64,000 nucleotides of DNA from Leucothrix arctica (GCF_003172895.1 NZ_QGKL01000029.1:269412-333411); one strand, 5' to 3'. Positions 35,907 through 45,971 are shown, numbered from the stretch's first letter. Notes: a model not told the origin generated them from the sequence alone. Translations and numbers: made by a program.

Positions 35907-36236
35907 CTAGTCATTTGCTATCTGCTCCAAACGTATTTGATGACCTCTAGTGGTACAGCTTCTTATCATCGCTTCAATTTTTGATCCTGGAGGATAATAA
36001 TCATCTTTTCGATATTTCTCAGGCGTCATGTTTACTATGTGAATAATTTCTATTAGCGCTGGAAACCCAAGTCCTATGTCTACCCATACACCAAAAGTAG
36101 AGTGAGCTAATACAACACCCTCAACAGGATCACCTCTTTCAAGATCCTTGGTAACACCAAGCCAACGGTCCTCATGCTCCTCAGACGCATAGTCACCAAA
36201 CTCATCTTTTAATATTTCATCCCATTCAGAACTCAA
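35907..36236 (-). CDS. Small S1-domain-like (OB-fold) protein
   Basis: The 109-residue protein has GDPVEGVVLAHSTFGVWVDIG at about residues 35-55 and a YYPPGSKIEAMI segment, the strand pattern of an S1 RNA-binding fold. An acidic helix precedes it. A single S1 domain of this size often binds RNA or ribosomes. It lies directly upstream of the CPCC gene on the same strand. Partner and function unknown. Confidence 0.55.
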   Translation of the reverse strand: MSSEWDEILKDEFGDYASEEHEDRWLGVTKDLERGDPVEGVVLAHSTFGVWVDIGLGFPALIEIIHIVNMTPEKYRKDDYYPPGSKIEAMIRSCTTRGHQIRLEQIAND

Positions 36237-36326
36237 CTTTACTCCTCGGTGAAACGTAACCGCGAACGCCTTACACAGCGGAAAACGACGAGCGCCAGTG
36301 AGTTGATTTTCCGATGATGTAACTTG

Positions 36327-36746
36327 TTATGTTTTATCATTCAACGTGTTCAAATATTTATCGGCTTCAGTTTTAAATGAAGGATCTTTTAATACAAGTT
36401 TTTCAAAAATTTTCTTAGATTCTTGTTTTTTACCGGCACGAAAATATGTGACAGCAGTCATAAGCAATACATTAGGGTCATGAGGTCTTTTTTTATGTAG
36501 CTTTTTACAAATTGCCAATGCCTTTTTGTAATCTCCTTTAGCTAAACAATGATGTATTGCCTCAAAAAAGCTAGTACCTGTAAGACGATTTTTATAATAA
36601 TTTGAGAAAACAAATAAGATATTTAATAAAACTAAAAACAGGGCTAAGTAAATTATTATATCAAGTTTGGTTTGTGGCAAAAAATTCAAATTTAAATTGC
36701 TCCTGAATATGATTACTAAAAATGCCAAAAAGTAGAGGGGTGTCAC
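36327..36746 (-). CDS. Membrane protein with C-terminal TPR-like segment
   Basis: The 139-residue protein has two N-terminal membrane helices (about 2-15 and 28-47) and a cytoplasmic region with two TPR-like units (GDYKKALAICKKLHKKRP and GKKQESKKIFEKLVLKDP). The only in-frame start is GTG 36746, right after a stop codon, with no clear binding site. No specific function can be assigned. Confidence 0.45.
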   Translation of the reverse strand: MTPLYFLAFLVIIFRSNLNLNFLPQTKLDIIIYLALFLVLLNILFVFSNYYKNRLTGTSFFEAIHHCLAKGDYKKALAICKKLHKKRPHDPNVLLMTAVTYFRAGKKQESKKIFEKLVLKDPSFKTEADKYLNTLNDKT

Positions 36747-36911
36747 TTTTAACTATTAAAACACAGAAAATGTGCTTTTGCGTCGAAGACAACATAACTT
36801 GCTCTGTACAACTTTACCGTTACCCTGTAATCAGCCTCCCACACGCCATATATTAGGGGCATCTCAGCTAGACATATCATCGCCAAAGTATAAAAAGAGC
36901 ACTTTACACAC

Positions 36912-37667
36912 ATGAAACTAAAATACTTATTCGTCACCGCACTTGTCGGCTTACTCGCAGTGTCTGTAGTGCTGAATTACTTTTTCTACAAGAAAGCATT
37001 CCTGCCCTTACACGCGGTAAAACTCGACCCACTAGAGCTTAGCTACTACCCATCAACTAGTGCGCCCGAGGCCACGAACAGCGTTATGTTTTATGGCGAC
37101 TCACGCGCATTGAGCTGGCCGTTTCCAAAGAACACTGGGCAAGAGTTTGTAAACAGAGCGATTGGAAACCAAACCTCAGTACAAATACTCGGTAGATTTG
37201 ATACACATGTCGCGCCACACAAACCCAAAACTATCTTGATTCAAGTATGTGTGAATGACTTAAAAATGATCCCTCTCTTTCCTGATAGAAAAGAGCAGAT
37301 CATAGAGGCTTGTAAAAGCAACATAACAGCGCTGCTTGAGAAGAGTCATGCACTGGGTGCACAGGTTATTCTGAGTACTGTTTTCCCACTCGGTGACGTA
37401 TCAATCGCTAGACAGGCGCTGGGTACGACAGAGCCACCAATTATTGATGGTATAAGCCGTATCAACGACTTCATCAAAACGCAGCAGTCTGACAACACAG
37501 TGATATTTGATAGTTATGAGTTACTGCTTGGCGAGAATAACAAAATAGACCCGCAATACAGCCATGACTGGCTTCACCTTAACAAAGCGGGTTATGAGCA
37601 CTTAAACCAAGTACTCTCAATATTGATCAATATATTTACCAGAGAGAAAACCAAACAAATAAAATAA
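36912..37667 (+). CDS. SGNH-fold hydrolase, membrane-anchored
   Basis: The 251-residue protein has an N-terminal membrane helix (about 5-25) and then the SGNH blocks: Ser64 in YGDSRA, Gly and Asn in AIGNQTS, Asn-Asp in VCVNDLK, and catalytic Asp and His in DWLHLNKAGY. It is predicted periplasmic and should be an esterase or acetyl hydrolase acting on envelope sugars or lipids. Substrate unknown. Confidence 0.82.
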   Translation: MKLKYLFVTALVGLLAVSVVLNYFFYKKAFLPLHAVKLDPLELSYYPSTSAPEATNSVMFYGDSRALSWPFPKNTGQEFVNRAIGNQTSVQILGRFDTHVAPHKPKTILIQVCVNDLKMIPLFPDRKEQIIEACKSNITALLEKSHALGAQVILSTVFPLGDVSIARQALGTTEPPIIDGISRINDFIKTQQSDNTVIFDSYELLLGENNKIDPQYSHDWLHLNKAGYEHLNQVLSILINIFTREKTKQIK

Positions 37668-37748
37668 TAACTAAAAGTATATAAAAAAAACAAATAAAAT
37701 GATACTTTGTCTCATTTTAAATGATTAATTTTCAATTAAGGTTACGAT

Positions 37749-38171
37749 ATGAAATACGCAGTACCTGCCTCTTTACTTTGCATTCTTACTCTATCTGGTT
37801 GTGCATCATTAACTACTGATGCAATGCAGCCAGTAGAAGTAACAACTAAAACAGTAGCTGGCCAAGCTGTTTCAGATGCTAAATGTACTTTGCAAAATGA
37901 AAAAGGTCAGTGGGAAGTAACAACACCAAATACAGTCAGTGTGCACAAAGCTTCTGGTAACTTGATGGTTAACTGTAAAAAACAAGGCCACCCAGAAGGC
38001 AAGCTTCAAGCAATATCAAGAGCTGGTGCGGGCATGTACGGAAACATTCTTGTAGGTGGTGGCATAGGTGCGGTAATTGATCACACTAGCGGTAAAGCAT
38101 ACAACTACTCTAGTAAACTTCCAGTTGTAATGGGTAAGCTTGTCACTGTTGACCGTAGTACGTCAAAATAA
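37749..38171 (+). CDS. Small lipoprotein with Gly-rich segment
   Basis: The 140-residue protein has lipobox LSGC (Cys18). Two conserved-looking Cys (AKCTLQNEKG and VNCKKQG) flank a strand pair, and AGAGMYGNILVGGGIGAVIDHTS forms a hydrophobic Gly-rich hairpin. Similar lipoproteins occur in many gammaproteobacteria without known function. TAAGGTTACGAT precedes the ATG, and a terminator follows. Confidence 0.7.
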   Translation: MKYAVPASLLCILTLSGCASLTTDAMQPVEVTTKTVAGQAVSDAKCTLQNEKGQWEVTTPNTVSVHKASGNLMVNCKKQGHPEGKLQAISRAGAGMYGNILVGGGIGAVIDHTSGKAYNYSSKLPVVMGKLVTVDRSTSK

Positions 38172-38175
38172 ATGT

Positions 38176-38210
38176 AAAGGCCCTTCTGCATTAGTAGTTA
38201 GGGCCTTTTC
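38176..38210 (+). terminator. Rho-independent terminator after the Gly-rich lipoprotein gene
   Basis: AAAGGCCCT and AGGGCCTTT arms with a 15-base loop are followed by TTTTC. Confidence 0.8.
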
Positions 38211-38248
38211 TTAAACTAAAAAATTACTTTTTTCTATACACACTGTAT

Positions 38249-39490
38249 TTACTTAAAACTATTAAAATCAGCTCCACTAGGATTCTGAAACACCGTCAAA
38301 TCAAACTCAGTCGCCACGGCCAAAATATGATCAAAAATATCCGACTGGATACTTTCATAACGCTTCCAGTTGGTGTCATTGGTAAACGCATAAATCTCAA
38401 CTGGCAGGCCATTTTTAGTAGGGTTTAACTGCCTTACTAAAATTGTCAGGTGCTTATGTATTTTAGGGTGGTGCTGCAAATAAGCTTCGATGTAATTACG
38501 AAAAACACCAATATTGGTCATGCGGCGGCCATTAGCCAAGCTCTCTAAATTGACCTTCTGAGCCGTATTATACTCTGCAATTTCTTTGTGCTTTTCCTCA
38601 ATATATTCACTGATGTATTGGATACTTCCAAACCGCTCAAGATCTTCCTTAGTACAAAAACGAACACTATTTAGATTGATACAAACAGCACGTTTAATTC
38701 GTCTACCACCGGTCTCTTGCATACCCCGCCAGTTTTTAAACGAGTCCTCAATTAACGCTTGAGTCGGTACGGTAGTAATCGTTTTGTCGAAGTTACGCAC
38801 TTTTACCGTCGTAAGTCCGATCTCCATGATGTCACCGTCAACACCATATTTTGGCATTTCCACACAGTCACCAGGTGCAACCATGCTGTTTGAACTCAGT
38901 TGAATACCTGCGGCAAACCCCATAATAGGATCTTTAAACACCAACATCAGCACGGCTGTCATCGCTCCCAAACCAGCAAAAAGCTTGGCAGGAGACTCAT
39001 TTAGAATAACCGATACCACTGCAATGCCACATAGAAAAAAGAGCAATATTCTCGCCAACTGAATAAAGCTAGTGAGCGGCATCCGCTTCGACACTTCCCA
39101 CGTTTTATATACCTCGGCAAAAGTATCGATCAACACATTCAGTATCAACGTCACAATGATAACCATAGCCACTAAGGCAATGATTGTTATGACGTCTGAC
39201 ACCGCGGGATAAAGGGCAAGCGCACTTGGCGTGTAATAATAAATAATCGCTGCGGGCGTTAGATAGGTCAGTTTGCTCAAAATGAGACGAGACTTATACA
39301 TATCCTCTTGGCTGTTTTTAATCAGCTTGATCAGAGCGCTAGCCAAACGAATAGCAATCCCTTTCGTCGTCAAATGGACAAGCACTGCAATACAAATAAC
39401 AGAGACAAAAGCGATAACTGAAGCGAGTTCTTGTTCGTATCCTGCAATTAAAGGGATTTTCTTTAAATAAAGGCTTATCGCTTCTATCAC
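38249..39490 (-). CDS. ybdG: MscS-family mechanosensitive channel (YbdG-like)
   Basis: The 413-residue protein has about five membrane helices, the MscS pore helix region GLGAMTAVLMLVFKDPIMGFAAGIQLSSNSMV, and a C-terminal cytoplasmic cage. The pattern NFDKTITTVPTQALI and the long C-terminal domain fit the YbdG branch, an osmotic-stress channel of miniconductance type. Start is GTG 39490, preceded by AAAGGAATG. It is the only gene on this strand between the lipoprotein and the large secreted protein. Confidence 0.9.
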   Translation of the reverse strand: MIEAISLYLKKIPLIAGYEQELASVIAFVSVICIAVLVHLTTKGIAIRLASALIKLIKNSQEDMYKSRLILSKLTYLTPAAIIYYYTPSALALYPAVSDVITIIALVAMVIIVTLILNVLIDTFAEVYKTWEVSKRMPLTSFIQLARILLFFLCGIAVVSVILNESPAKLFAGLGAMTAVLMLVFKDPIMGFAAGIQLSSNSMVAPGDCVEMPKYGVDGDIMEIGLTTVKVRNFDKTITTVPTQALIEDSFKNWRGMQETGGRRIKRAVCINLNSVRFCTKEDLERFGSIQYISEYIEEKHKEIAEYNTAQKVNLESLANGRRMTNIGVFRNYIEAYLQHHPKIHKHLTILVRQLNPTKNGLPVEIYAFTNDTNWKRYESIQSDIFDHILAVATEFDLTVFQNPSGADFNSFK

Positions 39491-39626
39491 ACTAGCATTC
39501 CTTTTCTATTTCAAACCGAAAAACAAGTAGCAGTATACTGCGGAACTCACTTTGCGATGTTATAAAAAAGCCCTACGATCATTAATGCCAATATCACACT
39601 GCCTGCAGTCCATCATTTAGCTAAGT

Positions 39627-42600
39627 TTAATTATCAACAGTCACTTCATAACTCACACTGCCACTTTCTCCACCGTTAAGCACCCCAACAAAGTTCCAAT
39701 CGATAGCACCACTACTATTTTCAGTCGGAACACAATTAACTAGGCTCGCAGGCGTACTATCACATGAAGCACTACTACCCACTAGGCTGGTATAAGCAGG
39801 CACGCTGTCGTTGACCACTAAGTCATAGATAGGCCCTGTACCTGTATTGCGGTAATAAATACGATATTTTAACGTATCACCTGATTTAGCTTGATTCATG
39901 CTTTCCGTTTCTGCTGTATTTTGTGCCGTATTCTCAACCGTTTTTCTCAACTCTAGCCCTGATGCTTCATCAGACTGCGACACAATCGTCAGATCTTGAG
40001 TGGTCAATGTTTCGTTTGCTAACGTGCCGTTACTGAAACTAAATGTTGCCGTCGTCTCAACTAAATAACGATCTTGCGCGGGCGCATTAGCGGGGGAGTA
40101 GACTTTATTGATAATACAAATACGACTCCCTGCCGTGACACTAAAGCTCGCAACATCAGCATTCAGTGCTGCGGCCTCAACAGCATCTAACGAACCACTA
40201 CAATCACTGTCTTGATAAGCAATATGTGACCATCCCGTGGCAATATTACCACTCGCCACAGTATCAAAACTCACATCACCATCCGCTTCACTTGTAAACA
40301 CATGCGCATAGAAAGTCACATTACCGGGGAGTATTTCACTCTGATGGTTAGGTTCAAACGTAATACCAAAGCCAGAATAGCCTGACGAACCATAAGCACC
40401 CGCGACCTCGCCAAAGTCTTGGTCAGTCACATCAACACCTACCACAGTAATCGTCAAAACATCATCCGTTGTTGATTGGTACCCCGTTGGGTTATTTGCC
40501 GACGTCGTACCACAACTCTGTGGCACTGGTGTTGTTTCTCCGTGTGCTTGATAGATTTCGTAATCACCATCCACAACACCATTGAAGCTGTAGTCACCAC
40601 TACCCGAAGTCAACACACTACGACACACACCTGTATTCGTGTCACGTAACACCACGACAGTACCACCAATGCCTGACTCTCCTGAGTCTTCACTCGCATT
40701 ACTGTTCACATCAATATAGACACGCCCACTCACTGTCGTCCCTACAATCATAATTGGATAATCCTCAACCTCACCATCCTCTTTAAGACCTGTTGGTTCA
40801 AGCGTTGAAATAGATTCTGTGGTTAAACGTACTCGGATATAGCTTTGACCAGCTTGAATATCAGCAGGAATAGCTGACCAGCTCACTGTCACCGTACTCG
40901 CTGTCACACCTGTTACAATGGTACGAAGCGCGGCTTCATCTGCATCAAAGGTACCACTACCGTCAAAATCAAGCCATGCAATCAGTCGTGCATTATTTCC
41001 CGTTTGGTTAGTCACCACGACATCAACAGAGTAAGTACGGTCATTCGTCGTTAACTCACTAATAACACTGACACCATCTTCATCGTTGCCACCTTCAATG
41101 TTATCACCATCGGCTGCCACCGTTGGTTGGCCATCAATTTCAGAATCACCAATCACATTACCTAAGTACAGCAAGCTATTGGAAATATGATGCGCACCGT
41201 TGGTAGCATCCGTTGTGCCATACGTATCGGGCGCATCTCCAAAGTCACAACCACCCGGTATCTTTGCTGCATCTAGAAAGTTTCCCGTACTTGACGAGCC
41301 CACCGCTTGAAAACCAAATCGAGTAATGTGTTGCCCTGCGGGCACAACATAAGTCCCGGTATAAACCTTCCATGCGCTTGTATCACTGGTATACGTACCT
41401 TGTAAGACCATCGAATCAGGGTGGCCCATTAAGACATTAAGAGTATTGCTTCCAGAGCGAGCACGATGTGCAAAGCTCCATGTATAATTTGAACCTGGTA
41501 TGAGTTCAACATCTTGATAAAGCATGCCAGGTACATACGCATTAAGTTCGGCAAAATAAGTCCCATCATAAGATGGCACACCTAGGAACCCCGTCTTCCA
41601 GAGCTCAATGGCATTACGTCGAGCAAAACTATTACTAGATGTTGGGCTATCCGGAATAGTTGCCCAGCCTTCGACCAAGTCTTCGGCAGGTTGAATAAAT
41701 GTCGAAGGGTTGGGTGAAGCTTCAAAGCCTGTATTTAAAATAACAGACGAACACGCATCATCACTGGGTGGGGGCAACATCAGGTGAACGGTATAATCCT
41801 CTACCTCACCATCATCCATTCCACCAAGTGCTGAAGGTGTGGCCACAGACTCACTTGTAAATCGGAAGCGGCTATACGTCTCACCATGAGGAGAGTAAAT
41901 ACTCGGTGTCACGGTAATCGCATTACTACCAGCCGTCAGCGCTGTATTCGTCGCTACTTGCTCACCTGAATCATCCCAGTCACCATCCTGGTTCCAATCG
42001 ATCCAAGCATTTAAGTAACCATCCACCGATGCCGTGACAGTGATGGTATTAACCCGATCAACACGTAGCACTGACGTAGTGCCGACTACTGGAAATACAA
42101 CACCATCATCATCATCTGAGCCATCCATATCATCGCCATCGGCATCTAGACCTGTATTTTGACTACCTGTCTCTGAGTCAATCAAACTACCCAAATAAAT
42201 TGTGTCGTACAGTGTGTGCCAAGCATCGCCATAAGTGTCATCAAGATCATCATCGATGCTTTGCATATTAGTCGGTGCATCACCCCAATCATTGGGGTGG
42301 ATTGAAACAACTGTTGGATCATCAATATCGGAAGTGTCAGGGTCATTACTATAAGACGTGTTAGCGCCGTAAGTGATTTCAGCTTGATTGGCCACAGAGG
42401 TCAACGCGGACACATCATTCGCCACCGCTTGAACGGTAAAGGTTACCTCATTAGCTGGGGACAGACCTGATGGTATAACAATATCATCAATAAGCAGCGA
42501 GTCTGTAGTATAGGTAGAAACTGTTCCACCGCCTGGCGTTGTTGTCGACAACGTACCTAATACAAAATTTAGCCCCGCAGGAATATTATCTTCAAAGTCG

Positions 42601-43499
42601 ACGGTAAGCGGAGTTGATAATGGGTTGATCAGTGTAAAAGTATAGGTGAATGCTTCACCAATACTCACAGACTCTTCACTCACTGACTTTGAAAGTACCG
42701 CAGGCGTGCATGCTGTCGCATCAAACGTTCCATTACTTGGAACATTTCCCACAAACGCAACAAGCGGTGTAGCCTGTGTCATGTCAACACTATAAAGCAG
42801 GCCTGAACCATTATTATAAAAATATAGTGTTCCGCTAGACGTGGACCATGCACCGCCGGCACTTCCAGAAAGGCCTACACCTGCCGTGGTCACAGTACTT
42901 CCAACACCAGCGGCAGTAATCTTTCTTAAGTTACCTCCGCTCATGCCATACAAGTTTCCATCTAGCGGGTTAAACGCTAAGTCAGCAACTTTTCCTGTAA
43001 AGGTGCCTGAACGAGCCAAACGTTCAAATGTTAAGCTGCCGGCTGCAGGGTTACTTCCGATACTAACGATATAAACATAGTCAGTGTCATGTCCATACCA
43101 GTTACCACTAGCATCCATTGTACCGGCATAATTAACGCCAATAGCCCAAGTAACACCTGTGGCAGTCCCTACACCTGTAGGCTGCCCTAATATTTCATAA
43201 GTTCCATCTGCGGATAACCGGTAGAAGTTTGACCCTTGTAAACCATAGATATAGTTATCAAGAATATTATAACCCGTTGCATTGATGGTACCGCTCGGAT
43301 CTACCGTTGCAATATCTGTCACAGCAAGTGTAGTTTTATCCATCTGCTGTAACGTAGTGGGGTTACTACCAAATGTAGGATATGCCGTCCCATCACAGAC
43401 AAATGTAGGACCTGCCGAGAAAGCAGAATGACTTGCTAATAGTAGTGTCGAAAACAATATTAACTGATTAATCAGCGGTCTTATGTTTCTTACGTTCAT
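39627..43499 (-). CDS. Giant secreted protein with GEVED, SdrD-B-like and DUF11 domains
   Basis: From ATG 43499 the protein has 1290 residues with a Sec signal peptide ending SHSAFSA. An N-terminal region of about 260 residues looks like a beta-propeller. DUF11-like strands follow, then two GEVED modules (each begins DWGDAP/DFGDAP and ends DGEVEDY), with a jelly-roll-like domain between them. Further on are an SdrD-type B domain (GRVYIDVNSNASEDSGESG) and a C-terminal DUF11. The modules are Asp-rich and probably bind calcium. An upstream in-frame ATG (43547) would place 16 polar residues before the signal. No sorting signal is seen; a role as adhesin or matrix protein is inferred. Confidence 0.82.
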   Translation of the reverse strand: MNVRNIRPLINQLILFSTLLLASHSAFSAGPTFVCDGTAYPTFGSNPTTLQQMDKTTLAVTDIATVDPSGTINATGYNILDNYIYGLQGSNFYRLSADGTYEILGQPTGVGTATGVTWAIGVNYAGTMDASGNWYGHDTDYVYIVSIGSNPAAGSLTFERLARSGTFTGKVADLAFNPLDGNLYGMSGGNLRKITAAGVGSTVTTAGVGLSGSAGGAWSTSSGTLYFYNNGSGLLYSVDMTQATPLVAFVGNVPSNGTFDATACTPAVLSKSVSEESVSIGEAFTYTFTLINPLSTPLTVDFEDNIPAGLNFVLGTLSTTTPGGGTVSTYTTDSLLIDDIVIPSGLSPANEVTFTVQAVANDVSALTSVANQAEITYGANTSYSNDPDTSDIDDPTVVSIHPNDWGDAPTNMQSIDDDLDDTYGDAWHTLYDTIYLGSLIDSETGSQNTGLDADGDDMDGSDDDDGVVFPVVGTTSVLRVDRVNTITVTASVDGYLNAWIDWNQDGDWDDSGEQVATNTALTAGSNAITVTPSIYSPHGETYSRFRFTSESVATPSALGGMDDGEVEDYTVHLMLPPPSDDACSSVILNTGFEASPNPSTFIQPAEDLVEGWATIPDSPTSSNSFARRNAIELWKTGFLGVPSYDGTYFAELNAYVPGMLYQDVELIPGSNYTWSFAHRARSGSNTLNVLMGHPDSMVLQGTYTSDTSAWKVYTGTYVVPAGQHITRFGFQAVGSSSTGNFLDAAKIPGGCDFGDAPDTYGTTDATNGAHHISNSLLYLGNVIGDSEIDGQPTVAADGDNIEGGNDEDGVSVISELTTNDRTYSVDVVVTNQTGNNARLIAWLDFDGSGTFDADEAALRTIVTGVTASTVTVSWSAIPADIQAGQSYIRVRLTTESISTLEPTGLKEDGEVEDYPIMIVGTTVSGRVYIDVNSNASEDSGESGIGGTVVVLRDTNTGVCRSVLTSGSGDYSFNGVVDGDYEIYQAHGETTPVPQSCGTTSANNPTGYQSTTDDVLTITVVGVDVTDQDFGEVAGAYGSSGYSGFGITFEPNHQSEILPGNVTFYAHVFTSEADGDVSFDTVASGNIATGWSHIAYQDSDCSGSLDAVEAAALNADVASFSVTAGSRICIINKVYSPANAPAQDRYLVETTATFSFSNGTLANETLTTQDLTIVSQSDEASGLELRKTVENTAQNTAETESMNQAKSGDTLKYRIYYRNTGTGPIYDLVVNDSVPAYTSLVGSSASCDSTPASLVNCVPTENSSGAIDWNFVGVLNGGESGSVSYEVTVDN

Positions 43500-43874
43500 T
43501 TCGCAAGCCCAATAGTTGTTTTTATGATTTGGTTGCAAGCAATTCATTCATTTTTCAACTTCACGCTTTTATCAGCCAATTATAAACAACCTGTTAGCTT
43601 CTTAAAGTTTATGAATCATCGATCTAAATCACCTATATTATGGATATAATAGAGAGGCAGTGGTTAATAGATTATTAACGAAAAATATAAAAAACAACCA
43701 AGTCAATATAACTTTGAGCTAAAAAACAATAATAAAAACACAATTTAGAAAATATTATGAAGAGCTAAACTAACCAAAATGGAACTAATGGCTCAAAATA
43801 AACTAAGGACTATTCGCTGAGAGAGACTAAGTAAATTAATGAATTTCAGCCATAACATCGAACATAAATAAAAC
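43500..43874. other. AT-rich intergenic region
   Basis: About 375 bases separating the large secreted protein from fabF and its terminator. It presumably contains the promoter of the leftward gene. No frame, repeat or RNA fold stood out. Confidence 0.5.
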
Positions 43875-43911
43875 AAAAGCCCCTACTGCAACCAAGCAGT
43901 AGGGGCTTTTT
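43875..43911 (-). terminator. Rho-independent terminator after fabF
   Basis: AAAAGCCCCTACTGC pairs fully with GCAGTAGGGGCTTTT around a 6-base loop; the minus-strand transcript ends in a U run. It works in both directions. Confidence 0.88.
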
Positions 43912-43934
43912 TGTGATCGTACCTTAGTAAAGTA

Positions 43935-45200
43935 TTAGGCTTTACTAACAACAACCGCTGCATTAACACCACCAAAACCAAGGCCATTACATAGCGCATG
44001 TTTGATGTCAGCTTTCTGAGGAACATTTGGAATAAGGTTTAAACCTTCGAAGTTCTCATCAGGCTCTGACAAGTTGATTGTTGGCGGCAAAATACCTTTC
44101 TGCAACGCTTGGATAGTGAAGATAGTCTCGATACCACCCGCAGCACCCAGCAGGTGACCTGTTGAAGACTTAGTTGATGAAATCGGCGTATTAGCAACAT
44201 TCTCACCAAATACAGAACGTAAACCAGCAACCTCAGCACGGTCACCAACAGGCGTTGATGTTGCATGAGCGTTCACGTAGCCAATGTCAGATGCTTCAAG
44301 ACCAGACTGCTTTAGCGCTGCACGCATCGCTTGTGCGCCACCTGCACCATCATCTGGGCCCGATGAAATATGGTGAGCATCACAGCTTGTGCCGTAACCG
44401 CTTAGTACCGCTAGGATCTTAGCGCCACGTGCTTCAGCGTGCTCTCTCGTTTCGATAACAAGCAGACCAGCACCTTCACCCATAACGAAACCATCGCGAT
44501 CTTTATCGAAAGGACGTGAAGCGCCTTTAGGATCTTCGTGGTTATGAGACAACGCCTTCATTGCATTAAAGCTAGCCAATGCTAATGGATCAACACAGGC
44601 TTCAGCACCACCCACTAGCGCAACCTTAGCTTCGCCACTCTTAAGGATACGAGCACCATCACCAATCGCTTGAACACCTGCCGCACAGGCTGTCACAGGG
44701 CAACCCATTGGGCCACGGAAACCGTATTTAATAGATACGTTACCAGCCGCAAGGTTAGCTAGGAAGCACGGTACAACGAATGGAGAAAGACGTCTGAAGC
44801 CTTTAGCTTCCATTGTACGCTGAGCGTTAGTAATCGTTGGGAAACCACCGATACCAGAACCAATAATAGTCGCTGTGTTCATCTTGTCTTCGTCAGACTC
44901 AGGGTACCAATTAGCTTGCTCAAGCGCTTCTTTTGCTGCCGCCATTGCGTACAACGAAAAACGATCCATCTTCTTTAGATCTTTCTTAGGTACGATCGAC
45001 TCTGCATCCAAACCTGCTTCAGGATCATCTGCAATGCTTGGAACCATACCCGCCATGTACACAGGGCTGCCGTCTTCTTTAAGCTGTTCAAATAATTTAA
45101 TACCGCTTTCGCCAGCAATCAAACGATCCCAAACTTTCTCAACGCCGCAACCAAGAGGTGTGATTGCACCCATACCTGTAATAACAATATCTGACTTCAT
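43935..45200 (-). CDS. fabF: Beta-ketoacyl-ACP synthase II (FabF-like)
   Basis: The 421-residue condensing enzyme has the Cys nucleophile Cys172 (CPVTACAAGVQAIG) and the two active-site His residues in NAHATSTPVGD and STKSSTGHLLGAAG. It elongates acyl-ACP with malonyl-ACP. It stands alone without fabD, fabG or acpP and is divergent from a TetR regulator, so it may be a specialised second synthase controlled by that regulator and not the main FabF. Confidence 0.9.
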   Translation of the reverse strand: MKSDIVITGMGAITPLGCGVEKVWDRLIAGESGIKLFEQLKEDGSPVYMAGMVPSIADDPEAGLDAESIVPKKDLKKMDRFSLYAMAAAKEALEQANWYPESDEDKMNTATIIGSGIGGFPTITNAQRTMEAKGFRRLSPFVVPCFLANLAAGNVSIKYGFRGPMGCPVTACAAGVQAIGDGARILKSGEAKVALVGGAEACVDPLALASFNAMKALSHNHEDPKGASRPFDKDRDGFVMGEGAGLLVIETREHAEARGAKILAVLSGYGTSCDAHHISSGPDDGAGGAQAMRAALKQSGLEASDIGYVNAHATSTPVGDRAEVAGLRSVFGENVANTPISSTKSSTGHLLGAAGGIETIFTIQALQKGILPPTINLSEPDENFEGLNLIPNVPQKADIKHALCNGLGFGGVNAAVVVSKA

Positions 45201-45234
45201 GATGTACCTAAGTGTTTATATCAATTTAATAAAA

Positions 45235-45286
45235 AGTGTAGCCACTCTCAAAATATGATCAAGATAATACGATATTTTGTTATAAT
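45235..45286. promoter_or_regulatory. Divergent promoters between fabF and the TetR gene
   Basis: Leftward: TTGATC (plus 45257-45262) and TACACT (45235-45240) spaced 16 bases. Rightward: TATAAT at 45281-45286, with a weak -35. The two promoters are close enough for one repressor to block both. No perfect operator palindrome was found. Confidence 0.5.
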
Positions 45287-45313
45287 GCATAAGCGTAAAT
45301 CTGAGTCCTCACT

Positions 45314-45955
45314 ATGTCATATACAAAACACCATAAAAAACAGTCTAAAGAACGGATTTTAGAGTCTGCATCTCAGCTATTCTGTCAATTTGGCTATGAG
45401 AAAGTATCCATAAGCCAAGTGATGAAATTAGCGCGCATGACACACGGTGCTTTTTACGCTCATTTTGAGTCGAAAGAAGCACTCTACAAAACGTCACTAG
45501 TCAATGTACTCAAGCGTAACCGTACTAACCGTTTAGCGAAATCACCGTTTTCAATCAACCACTTGATGGAACTTGTGAACAACCTAACCAATTTGAGAAC
45601 AAGATCAACTCAAGGTGACCCTTCTCCTGAAAATATTTTATTCAATGAAATTGGTAACGACAGCGACGAGATTAAGAATGTTTATGAAAAGTCGTATCAC
45701 AGCATTCTTAAATTACTAGAAACTCGCATTAAAGCGCTTAGAAAACTTAGGCAAGTACCTAACGTTAGATCATCTGAAGGTGCTAAAGAAACATCGCGCG
45801 TTATTTTGGCAACCATGGTCGGTGCCGTAGCCATCGCAAAAAGTATTCAAAGTGATGAAGAACGGCAGTTACTTTTACTTTCTGCGCAAAACCAGATACT
45901 GAGCTTACTCGGTGGCACAACTCACATAAAACAGTATGCGACACCGATAGTGTAA
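45314..45955 (+). CDS. TetR-family transcriptional regulator
   Basis: The 213-residue protein has a helix-turn-helix in residues 13-60 (RILESASQLFCQFGYEKVS, then MTHGAFYAHFESKEALYK). The helical C-terminal region should bind a ligand. Divergent arrangement with fabF suggests it responds to fatty acyl or related compounds and represses fabF and itself. The stop is followed by the converging CheB-CheR gene 16 bases away. Confidence 0.92.
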   Translation: MSYTKHHKKQSKERILESASQLFCQFGYEKVSISQVMKLARMTHGAFYAHFESKEALYKTSLVNVLKRNRTNRLAKSPFSINHLMELVNNLTNLRTRSTQGDPSPENILFNEIGNDSDEIKNVYEKSYHSILKLLETRIKALRKLRQVPNVRSSEGAKETSRVILATMVGAVAIAKSIQSDEERQLLLLSAQNQILSLLGGTTHIKQYATPIV

Positions 45956-45971
45956 CGGTATCGCATACTCT

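Noticed and set aside
35840..36330. Integron attC sites between the small genes (GCTAACAAGCGG-like and GGAAAA/TTTTCC palindromes)
   Set aside because: The 7-base core consensus RYYYAAC/GTTRRRY is not matched in paired order and spacing is irregular. No integrase is present.
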